Shown here one piece after another: positions 6,538 through 12,460 of a stretch of 12,460 nt of DNA. The notes beneath the pieces were generated by a model. The model did no database searches. It worked only from the letters and a program-made list of their open reading frames with translations, and had not been told where the DNA came from. The stretch's first letter is position 1. Every line of letters starts with the position of its first letter. This DNA comes from UBA7672 sp964550535 (GTDB taxonomy: Bacteria > Pseudomonadota > Alphaproteobacteria > Caulobacterales > Hyphomonadaceae). The stretch covers positions 1-12,460 of the forward strand of contig CAZJZQ010000098.1 in assembly GCA_964550535.1 (NCBI GenBank). The letters run 5' to 3'. A program made the translations under genes and the position numbers.

Positions 6538-9072
6538 ATGAAGAAGATATGGATCATCGCTGGCGCGGTTCTCGTGCTGCTTGTGGGAGCCCTGATGGTG
6601 ATCCCCCAACTCGTGCCCTCGGATGTTTACAGGTCGCGAATCGAAACGGTTGCGACGCAGGCCCTGGGGCGTGAAGTGAAGGTGACCGGGAAAATCCGGA
6701 TCAGCATCTTTCCCCGGATCGAAGCCCGCGCGGGTGCAACCACGATCGCAAACCCTGAAGGTTTCGGCGACGCGCCGTTCGCTTCGATGAACGAATTGCG
6801 CGCCGCCGTGGCGCTGTGGCCCCTGCTCTTCCAAAAGGTGGAGATCGACGAGTTCGTGCTGGTCGAACCGAACATCGCGCTGGTGAGCCTGGAGGACGGA
6901 CGTAACAACTGGACGTTCAACATCGGCAAGGCCGAACCCGCGCCGCCGCCAGATCCCGACGCGCCGCCCAAACCAACGACCATCGCCGCGTCGCTGGGTG
7001 ACGTGCGCATCGTCAAAGGGATCGTGTCATGGGACGACCGCGCGCAGAAGCGCATTCAGACCGTCAGCGAACTGGATTTGCGCGCACGCATGCAGGCCAT
7101 CGACAAACCGTTCGAGATTGAGGCCAAGGGCCTCGCGAACGCGCTGCCCTTCCAGATCGACGCGGGTATCGAGAACCCGAAATCCATGATGGATGGCGTG
7201 GCGACCAAGGTGAAGATCAATCTTGAAACCGGCGTGCTCGACACCAAGCTGGACGGCATGCTGGCCCTGGGCGCCGCGCCGGAGTTTGATTTTACGTTCA
7301 AGGGAGAAGCGCCGTCCCTGCCTGCTCTGGCGGAGGCTTTCCAGATCACCGACATGCCGGCGCGCACCGTTCTGGGCAAGGTGTCGGCGTCGGGTCAGGC
7401 ATATGGCAACCCCAAAGACATCACGCTGAAAATCGCGGATGCACGGCATGAAAGCGACCTGCTGAACGCCGACTTCAACGGCGAGATGCGCGTTGCCGAC
7501 TTCGTCACGTTGGCTCTCACTGCGAATGCCGAGGCGCCGCGCCTCGCGGATCTCGCGGCCGCCATGAATATCGAGGCGCCGGCTGCGGCCGCATTGGGCA
7601 AGGCGACGGCGACAACGAAAGTCACCGGCCCGCTGGGAGACCTGCGCTTCACCGACGTAAAATTCCAGCATGACAGCGGTTTGCTGGGCATCGACTTTGA
7701 CGGCGTCGCGCGCCTGCATGCCGATCTGACTTATGACGGTCGCGTCTCCATCGCGGCACCAGACCTCCGCGCCCTCGCGGACGCCGCGGGGACGAAACTG
7801 CCGCCGGGCGAAGTCTATCGGAAATTCTCGCTCACGGGGCAAACATCCGGCAGCACGCGGGACCTGAAGCTGAAGAACGCCGTAGTCGAGTTCGACGATG
7901 TGCGCGGCGAAGGTGAAGCGGCGCTGACCTTTGGCGCAAAACCAAAGCTGACGGCTGCGCTCTCGACCGGGCTGATCGACATCACGCCTTACGCGCTCGT
8001 GGCGGGCGCGCCTGAGGACCGGGAAGAAACAGAGAAGGGCTGGAGCAAGGACCCGATCGACCTGTCGCCGCTTCGCCTTGCCGATGCCGAACTGACGGTG
8101 AAGGCCAGGGGCCTGAAGTTCCAGAAGTTCGACTTCGGCGCCTCAAACGTCGCAGCGACGCTGGTGAATGGAAAACTCACGGCGGACCTGAAGCAGACAT
8201 CCCTGTTTGGCGGCGCCGGCGGTGCAATGCTGGTGGCGGACGGCAGCGGATCGACCCCCTCGGTGGCGCTGAAGGCCAATATCAAGGGGCTGGGGCTTGA
8301 GCCCCTGCTCGCCGCAGCCGCAGGCTTCGACATGCTGCAAGGCGCAGGCGATATGCAGATCGAAATCACTGGCGCGGGCGGCACGCTGGAGGCGCTGATG
8401 GGTTCTCTGGCGGGCAATGGCAATTTTGCGTTCCGGGATGGCTTGCTGGAGGGCGTTGACCTGATGGAACTGGGCCGCATGGCGCAGACGGCCTTGTCCA
8501 CGCGCTCAATCCCCCTGTCCGCGTTTGGCCCCAACGCCAACACGCGCTTCAACGGCCTCAACGCCAGCTTCTCGATGAAGGATGGCGTGGCTGCGATGTC
8601 GGACATGAAGCTGGACACCGGACAGCTCACGGTGTCGGGAGGCGGCGCGCTGAACATCGGCGACCAAACGCTCTCGCTCAGCCTCTATCCCGAATTCAAG
8701 GACCGGAACGCCGGGATCAAGGGATACGGCCTGCCTGTGAAGCTGGCCGGTGGATGGAATGGCGTGAACCTGTCGCTCGACTATGACTGGCTGGTTCAGC
8801 GCGCCGCGGCTGACGTCCGGACGCGCGTGAACACGGAGATCGAGAAGGAACTGCGCGAGCAGCTTGGCGATGGCTTGTCCGGTCTCTTGGGCGTTTCCGG
8901 ACGTGGATCGTCCGGGTCGCAGACACCTGCCGCTCAACCGCCGCCGGCGCAACCGGCCGAACAGCCAGCCAACCCGGAGCAACCCGCGCAGGAACAACAG
9001 CCGCAATCCGCCGAAGACCGTCTCCGCCGCGAAGCGGAAAAGGCCCTCGGCGGTTTGTTCAAGCGGGATTAG
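6538..9072 (+). CDS. AsmA family protein
   Basis: AsmA-family proteins are large inner-membrane-anchored periplasmic proteins of the AsmA/TamB/VPS13-like lipid-transfer group, linked to outer-membrane lipid and protein homeostasis. This 844-residue member starts MKKIWIIAG with one membrane anchor (about 4-22), then the N-terminal AsmA block with LGREVKVTGKIRISIFPRI and NPEGFGDAPFASM. Long beta-rich repeats follow, and then the C-terminal AsmA block GGTLEALMGSLAGNGNFAF with LSLSLYPEFKD. Residues from about 790 form a Pro/Gln/Ala-rich tail ending in a short charged helix (RLRREAEKALGGLFKRD). The frame is open back to 6130, but that stretch encodes the riboswitch on the other strand. ATG 6538 has AGAGGA upstream and begins the anchor. 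It is divergent from btuB and converges with the small-gene cassette, overlapping it by 14 bases. Confidence 0.92.
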   Translation: MKKIWIIAGAVLVLLVGALMVIPQLVPSDVYRSRIETVATQALGREVKVTGKIRISIFPRIEARAGATTIANPEGFGDAPFASMNELRAAVALWPLLFQKVEIDEFVLVEPNIALVSLEDGRNNWTFNIGKAEPAPPPDPDAPPKPTTIAASLGDVRIVKGIVSWDDRAQKRIQTVSELDLRARMQAIDKPFEIEAKGLANALPFQIDAGIENPKSMMDGVATKVKINLETGVLDTKLDGMLALGAAPEFDFTFKGEAPSLPALAEAFQITDMPARTVLGKVSASGQAYGNPKDITLKIADARHESDLLNADFNGEMRVADFVTLALTANAEAPRLADLAAAMNIEAPAAAALGKATATTKVTGPLGDLRFTDVKFQHDSGLLGIDFDGVARLHADLTYDGRVSIAAPDLRALADAAGTKLPPGEVYRKFSLTGQTSGSTRDLKLKNAVVEFDDVRGEGEAALTFGAKPKLTAALSTGLIDITPYALVAGAPEDREETEKGWSKDPIDLSPLRLADAELTVKARGLKFQKFDFGASNVAATLVNGKLTADLKQTSLFGGAGGAMLVADGSGSTPSVALKANIKGLGLEPLLAAAAGFDMLQGAGDMQIEITGAGGTLEALMGSLAGNGNFAFRDGLLEGVDLMELGRMAQTALSTRSIPLSAFGPNANTRFNGLNASFSMKDGVAAMSDMKLDTGQLTVSGGGALNIGDQTLSLSLYPEFKDRNAGIKGYGLPVKLAGGWNGVNLSLDYDWLVQRAAADVRTRVNTEIEKELREQLGDGLSGLLGVSGRGSSGSQTPAAQPPPAQPAEQPANPEQPAQEQQPQSAEDRLRREAEKALGGLFKRD

Positions 9073-9394
9073 ACGACGAGGCGATGGCCAGCCGGGCCGC
9101 TTCCAGGCGGCCCCGAAGAGCCTCCCATTCGACATGGGTTGGCCGTCGCCCTTCCATGCGCATCTGCGCGACCTGATCCCGGATACGGTTGAATCCGGCT
9201 ATGGCGTCTGCGTAGCCATGCGCCGCGCTCTCCGCCACATCCATGGCCGCCCGCAGCAGCCGCACGGCCTCCCCCGCTGCGGCGGTCGCCCGCGAACGTG
9301 GCGCGAGATTGGCCAGCAACAGATCCACAACGTCCGCCAGAAACATTGTCTGCGCACGCAGGCGGACATAGTCGTTATGGGTGAACGGCGTCAT
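9059..9394 (-). CDS. Unrecognised 111-aa helical protein, third gene of a small cassette
   Basis: The protein starts MTPFTHNDYVRLRAQTMFLADVV and appears all-helical and rich in Ala, Arg and Leu, with no signal peptide, membrane segment or cysteine. No family is recognised. Its ATG overlaps the stop of the preceding gene as ATGA (9394-9391), so translation is probably coupled, which is the main evidence that it is real. Its 3' end overlaps the convergent asmA gene by 14 bases, so its last residues (SSSNPA) and the AsmA C-terminus share DNA. Like its two partners it lacks any enzyme motif. A cytoplasmic partner for the membrane proteins encoded before it is possible but is inference only. Confidence 0.65.
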   Translation of the reverse strand: MTPFTHNDYVRLRAQTMFLADVVDLLLANLAPRSRATAAAGEAVRLLRAAMDVAESAAHGYADAIAGFNRIRDQVAQMRMEGRRPTHVEWEALRGRLEAARLAIASSSNPA

Positions 9395-9840
9395 TCGCTG
9401 TCCTTTCCAGCGTCACCTACCGCCGTGACCGACACAAGCGCCACCAGATACTCCGTCTGCGCCCTGGCGTTGCCCATCGCCAACTCCAGTTCGCTCGTGG
9501 CATCCGGCGCCGCGGTATAAACCTCCGCCGCGTGCGAGAGCGCCAGCATCACGGATGTCCCGGCATCGCTGGCGAGGTGGATCAGATCGCGCACATCCCG
9601 CGATGTATCGGGGGACGCCGCGATGACGGCCGCTTGCTCCTGAAGCTGCGCCCATGATGCAATGAGGGCGTAGGCCTGAAGATCAAGGCTTGCATCGGCC
9701 AGCGCATTTGTCTCGATCAACGCCGCAGACCGTCCTGACAGAACACCCGCCATCGCGCCAAAGGCCGCGCAACCTCCGACGGTGCAGGCCAGCAGAACGG
9801 CTGCCGCATGCTTCAGGATAAACTCGGAGACGCTCCTCAT
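9391..9840 (-). CDS. Unrecognised 149-aa probable lipoprotein, second gene of the cassette
   Basis: The N-terminus MRSVSEFILKHAAAVLLACTVGGC is a signal peptide with a lipobox-like VGG before Cys24, so the mature protein (about 125 residues) is probably a lipid-anchored periplasmic protein. The lipobox is not ideal, and cleavage by signal peptidase I or retention as a membrane anchor are alternatives. The mature part is predicted by eye to be mostly amphipathic helix, acidic and Ala-rich, ending VGDAGKDSE. No family is recognised. It overlaps the genes on both sides by ATGA (9840-9837 and 9394-9391), giving a tightly coupled trio. It is too large and not proline-rich enough for a typical phage outer-membrane spanin. 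Confidence 0.7.
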   Translation of the reverse strand: MRSVSEFILKHAAAVLLACTVGGCAAFGAMAGVLSGRSAALIETNALADASLDLQAYALIASWAQLQEQAAVIAASPDTSRDVRDLIHLASDAGTSVMLALSHAAEVYTAAPDATSELELAMGNARAQTEYLVALVSVTAVGDAGKDSE

Positions 9841-10079
9841 GCGCGGTCTCCGTCGCGCGGCGTCATGAGCGACGTAACAGGCCCCTGCGCCACGACACGC
9901 CCATAGGCGCCGCCCCCGAGGCCGACAATGATCCCCGCGATCATCGTGATGATGAGGTTCCAGTCCGCGTCCGGCTTGGCGACCTCCTGGACCACGGCCG
10001 AAAGCAGCGCGAGGCCGCCGGCGGTGAGAAAACGGATGCTCGTGGATAGTATGGCTGGCTTGGATTTCTGCGGCGCCAT
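9837..10079 (-). CDS. Small two-TM membrane protein (80 aa), first gene of the cassette; holin-like topology
   Basis: From ATG 10079 the protein has a short basic N-terminus (MAPQKSKP), a first membrane helix at about residues 15-32 (IRFLTAGGLALLSAVV), a short polar loop EVAKPDADW, a second helix at about 41-60 (LIITMIAGIIVGLGGGAY) and a soluble tail ending TPRDGDRA. Two helices, under 100 residues and a charged tail resemble class II holins, but many small membrane proteins look the same and no endolysin is encoded nearby. The frame opens upstream at 10145, but AGGGAG with 6-base spacing precedes ATG 10079. It begins 78 bases after the ABC ATPase stop, separated by two hairpins, and its stop overlaps the next start as ATGA. 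Confidence 0.7.
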   Translation of the reverse strand: MAPQKSKPAILSTSIRFLTAGGLALLSAVVQEVAKPDADWNLIITMIAGIIVGLGGGAYGRVVAQGPVTSLMTPRDGDRA

Positions 10080-10097
10080 GTTGATCTCCCTTCGTGC

Positions 10098-10114
10098 CCC
10101 GCAGGAATTGCGGG
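10098..10114 (-). repeat. Hairpin in the cassette leader
   Basis: CCCGCA (10098-10103) pairs with TGCGGG (10109-10114) over 5 bases. It lies about 19 bases upstream of the 80-aa gene start on the minus strand. It may be part of the transporter terminator region or a leader structure. Confidence 0.35.
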
Positions 10115-10136
10115 TTCGGGAGACAGATTGGCGCGA

Positions 10137-10151
10137 CGGCGGCATCCGCCG
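10137..10151 (-). terminator. Hairpin just after the ABC transporter operon
   Basis: CGGCGG (10137-10142) and CCGCCG (10146-10151) form a 6-bp stem with a 3-base loop, 6 bases past the ATPase stop on the minus strand. There is no U tract. It may attenuate rather than stop read-through into the small-gene cassette. Confidence 0.45.
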
Positions 10152-10157
10152 GTGAAA

Positions 10158-10943
10158 TCAGGCCTTATCCTGCGGTGCGAGCGTCCACGGCAGAACCCAA
10201 ACCGCCCCGCTTTCCGAGCCTTTCAGCGCTTTCACGCCATAAACATCGGCGAGGTTATCCTGCGAAAGCACCGCCTCTGGCGAACCATCCGCAACCACGC
10301 CCCCTTCCGACATGAGGATCAGACGATCCATGTAGCGCGCGGCGAGCGAAAGATCGTGCAGCACGACCAGCACGCCATCTCCCGCCCGCGCGCGATCGCG
10401 CAGGATTTCCATGACATGAATCTGATGCCGGGGGTCCAGGGCGGCGATGGGTTCATCCGCCAACAACAATGGCGCCTGAACCGCCAGCGCGCGGGCCAAC
10501 AGGACGCGGGCGCGTTCACCTGCTGACAGCGTGGTGGCGGCGCGATCCGCCAGCGCCTCGACACCTACCTGCGCCATGGCCTGCGCCGCTGCTTGCCGGC
10601 AGGCAGGCGTGGGGCCGCCAAACCCGGCGTGATGCGGATACCGCCCGAGCAAAACCACGTCTCGTACAGGCAGCCGCCACTCAACGCGCCGCTCCTGCGG
10701 CAGGAAAGCCATGCGTTTCGCTCGCTCACGCGATTCGTACGCAGCCACCGGCCGGCCGTCGAGCCTCGCTTCCCCGCCATGCATGGGTCCGGCTCCGACA
10801 ACGGCCTTCAGCAATGTCGATTTACCTGCGCCGTTGGGACCGATCAGCCCTACAATCTCTCCGCGCTTCACGCTGATCGATGCGTTGGCGACGATCGAGC
10901 GACCGTCCGCATTCACTGTGATGTTCGCCGCCTCCAGCATCAC
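10158..10943 (-). CDS. ABC transporter ATP-binding protein, FecE/BtuD/HmuV type (probable corrinoid uptake)
   Basis: This ATPase of 261 residues powers import through the permease encoded just upstream. Walker A is GPNGAGKST (35-43), the Q-loop Gln83 is in FLPQE, the signature is LSAGE (139-143), Walker B is PLLLADEP (Asp163, Glu164) and the switch histidine is His196 in VLHDLS. Everything needed for ATP hydrolysis is present. The signature carries Ala in place of the second Gly, which this subfamily tolerates. The start is GTG 10943 (GTGA overlap with the permease stop) or ATG 10940 (one-base overlap). The family serves iron-siderophore, heme or cobalamin uptake. A BtuF-like binding protein in the operon and a riboswitch-controlled btuB nearby favour cobalamin, but no riboswitch is visible for this operon within the window. 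Confidence 0.9.
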   Translation of the reverse strand: MMLEAANITVNADGRSIVANASISVKRGEIVGLIGPNGAGKSTLLKAVVGAGPMHGGEARLDGRPVAAYESRERAKRMAFLPQERRVEWRLPVRDVVLLGRYPHHAGFGGPTPACRQAAAQAMAQVGVEALADRAATTLSAGERARVLLARALAVQAPLLLADEPIAALDPRHQIHVMEILRDRARAGDGVLVVLHDLSLAARYMDRLILMSEGGVVADGSPEAVLSQDNLADVYGVKALKGSESGAVWVLPWTLAPQDKA

Positions 10944-11938
10944 GATTCAAGCTCCGCACGAGCGCGGAAAACGAGATGGATGAAAAACGGAGCGCCAATC
11001 AGCGCGGTGGCGACGCCAAGGCGGAGTTCGTTTCCGGGCGTAACGACCCGCACCAGTATATCCGCCGTCACGAGCAACAGCGCGCCGGCGAGCGCGCTGG
11101 CCGGCAACAGACGCACGGGGCTGTGCCCCACCAATGGCCTGACAATGTGAGGAATGACCAGGCCAACAAATCCGATAGCGCCGGACACCGCCACAGCGGC
11201 GCCGACACTGATGGCCGTCCCGCCCACGACGAGCCAGCGCGTGTGCGACAGGTTCACGCCAAGGCTGACCGCCGCTTCTTCTCCGAGGCTCATCACGCCC
11301 AGCGCCGGCGCCGCAACCGCGAGCAATATCCATCCCGCGACCATGATAGGCGCGGCGAGCAGGACATGATCCATGCTGCGATCCGTCACCGAACCCAGCA
11401 TCCAGAACACGATCTCCAGCGCCGCATAGGGATTGGGCGACAGGTTGAGCACCAGGGACGTCAGCGCCGCGGCAAGACTGGAAATCGCCACGCCCGCGAG
11501 GATCAGCGTGAGCACGCCGCCGCGCCCCGCCAACCCCTGCAATACGAACACACAAGCCAGACTGCCCCCGATCGCCATCAACGGCAGAGCCGGCGGGAAG
11601 GCGGCCGAGATACCGGTATAGAGCGCCAGAACCGCGCCCAGCGCCGCCGCAGGCGACACGCCGATCACGCCCGGATCCGCCAACGGATTACGCAGATATC
11701 CCTGTAGCGCAGCGCCCGCGAGACCGAGTGTCCCGCCCACGAGCACGGCGAGGATTGTGCGCGGGGTTCGTATCTCGCCCAGGATGATCAGCGCGGTTTC
11801 CCGGTTTTCGCCTCCGAGCATTTCGACAAGCTGGGACAAGCCGATGCCGGATGGCCCGATCAGCAGCGACATCACCACCGCCGCAGCGAGGGTCGCGGCT
11901 AGCCCGGTCAGCAAGAGAGGGTAAGGGACCGGGCGCAT
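10940..11938 (-). CDS. FecCD-family ABC transporter permease (BtuC-like)
   Basis: The inner-membrane channel subunit has 332 residues and about nine or ten hydrophobic segments. Family signatures are present: RTPRTILAVLVGG (57-69), LQGYLRNPLADPGVIGVS (78-95), the coupling region GFVGLVIPHIVRPLVG and the end block ELRLGVATALIGAPFFIHL. Two adjacent ATG codons (11941 and 11938) fall at the stop of the binding-protein gene. The second gives better spacing from GGAAGG and a one-base TGATG overlap; the first gives ATGA. A much longer reading frame opens at 12136, but that part is arginine-rich, lacks membrane character and overlaps the binding protein, so it is discarded. Family members carry iron-siderophores, heme or vitamin B12, and the neighbours point to B12. 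Confidence 0.92.
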   Translation of the reverse strand: MRPVPYPLLLTGLAATLAAAVVMSLLIGPSGIGLSQLVEMLGGENRETALIILGEIRTPRTILAVLVGGTLGLAGAALQGYLRNPLADPGVIGVSPAAALGAVLALYTGISAAFPPALPLMAIGGSLACVFVLQGLAGRGGVLTLILAGVAISSLAAALTSLVLNLSPNPYAALEIVFWMLGSVTDRSMDHVLLAAPIMVAGWILLAVAAPALGVMSLGEEAAVSLGVNLSHTRWLVVGGTAISVGAAVAVSGAIGFVGLVIPHIVRPLVGHSPVRLLPASALAGALLLVTADILVRVVTPGNELRLGVATALIGAPFFIHLVFRARAELES

Positions 11939-12460
11939 CATCGCCTTCCACCAGATTCTGACGGCGCGGCCACAGGCGGCTTTGCCGCGGCGAGCATTGC
12001 GGCGGCCTTCAGCAACTCCGGCGAGCCGCACGCGGTGAGGCGCTCGGGAATCTCGGCGACCGGAATATTGCTCGCGAGACGGCGCAGAGCAGGATGCCGG
12101 AAAGCGTCGGTCGCGATTGAAGGCGGGCTGGTCCACGCATTCAGCGGCGCAAGCGCATCCGGCGCCGCAGCGACGATCTGCTCCAGCGAGAGACGTCCAT
12201 ACCCCTGCACGTCAAGATGTTGCCCCAGCGTGCGATAACCGGCCAGGTTCAGCGCCTGGGACGTCAGCACGCCCTCTCCCGCCATCCACCCGTTCACGCC
12301 AATATCGGCGACGACGCCGCGCGCCGTGGCGTTCTCTGCTTTCAGCCGGGCGGCCTCCGCATCGAACGCCGCGACGATCTCCTCGGCGCGTCCGGGTTCC
12401 TGCACAGCCTCCCCCATCTGGCGCACATTGGCGCGGACCTCGTCGAAGGTGGATTCCGGG
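11938..12460 (-). CDS. Periplasmic substrate-binding protein, BtuF-like (partial, N-terminus outside the window)
   Basis: The frame is open to the right edge, so only the last 173 residues are seen. They read ESTFDEVRANVRQMGEAV at the start, then ADIGVNGWMAGEGVLTSQAL, and near the end FRHPALRRLA and IPERLTACGSPELLKAA. This matches the C-terminal lobe of type III (helical-backbone) binding proteins. The RHPAL and PERLxxCG pattern recalls the alphaproteobacterial BtuF-like proteins found beside cobalamin genes. The protein would capture the substrate in the periplasm and deliver it to the permease encoded next, whose start overlaps its stop. The signal peptide and any regulatory leader lie beyond the window. 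Heme or siderophore binding remains possible. Confidence 0.82.
   Translation of the reverse strand, partial: PESTFDEVRANVRQMGEAVQEPGRAEEIVAAFDAEAARLKAENATARGVVADIGVNGWMAGEGVLTSQALNLAGYRTLGQHLDVQGYGRLSLEQIVAAAPDALAPLNAWTSPPSIATDAFRHPALRRLASNIPVAEIPERLTACGSPELLKAAAMLAAAKPPVAAPSESGGRR

Noticed and set aside
9837..10079. Firm holin call and prophage remnant
   Set aside because: Two helices and small size are not specific. No endolysin, spanin pair or other phage gene is present, so it is kept as a hypothesis.
11942..12136. Longer start for the permease
   Set aside because: The extra 65 residues are arginine-rich and overlap the binding protein's coding sequence. Starts at 11941 or 11938 give the usual length and coupling.
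10158..12460. Heme-specific (HmuTUV) assignment for the ABC transporter
   Set aside because: No heme-uptake partner is seen, and the binding protein's C-terminal pattern with the nearby B12-controlled receptor fits corrinoid uptake better. It is not excluded.
1..12460. CRISPR arrays, IS elements, tandem repeats
   Set aside because: No regularly spaced repeats, transposase motifs or terminal inverted repeats were seen on either strand.

Overview
This is a high-GC window that reads as alphaproteobacterial chromosome. The order Caulobacterales, perhaps Hyphomonadaceae, is my inference from gene content and codon usage; no marker gene settles it. It is mostly core-like. I see no IS element, CRISPR array, integrase or rRNA. 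One 10-base run of N (365-374) breaks the first recognisable gene.

Layout, left to right. The tail of an unidentified gene (to 113) overlaps by GTGA a family 5 uracil-DNA glycosylase (110-868), which is interrupted by the N run and carries about 60 or more unexplained bases after it. tRNA-Gly(TCC) follows (924-997). Next come a soluble PAS hybrid histidine kinase (1197-2813), a secreted SRPBCC-fold protein (2958-3467) and, convergent with it, a FrnE-like DsbA-family oxidoreductase (3532-4197, minus). A 9-bp hairpin sits between the last two.

The right two thirds is organised around corrinoid uptake. A BtuB-like TonB-dependent receptor (4269-6098, minus) has a well-preserved cobalamin riboswitch in its leader (about 6234-6401, minus). 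A promoter candidate lies directly upstream of the riboswitch, and the region between B12 box and start codon can form two mutually exclusive pairings, one covering the Shine-Dalgarno sequence. Divergent from it is a large AsmA-family protein (6538-9072). At the right end, a minus-strand operon encodes a BtuF-like binding protein (cut by the window edge), a FecCD-type permease and an ATPase, each overlapping the next by 1-4 nt. The likely scheme is that BtuB imports cobalamin across the outer membrane when the riboswitch is unliganded, and the BtuFCD-like transporter moves it across the inner membrane.

Between the transporter and asmA, on the minus strand, lies a compact cassette of three unrecognised small genes: a two-TM protein of 80 aa, a probable lipoprotein of 149 aa and a helical cytoplasmic protein of 111 aa. 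They are joined by two ATGA overlaps. This is the least explained part of the window and the best candidate for an undescribed unit, with a holin-like or envelope role as the main hypotheses.
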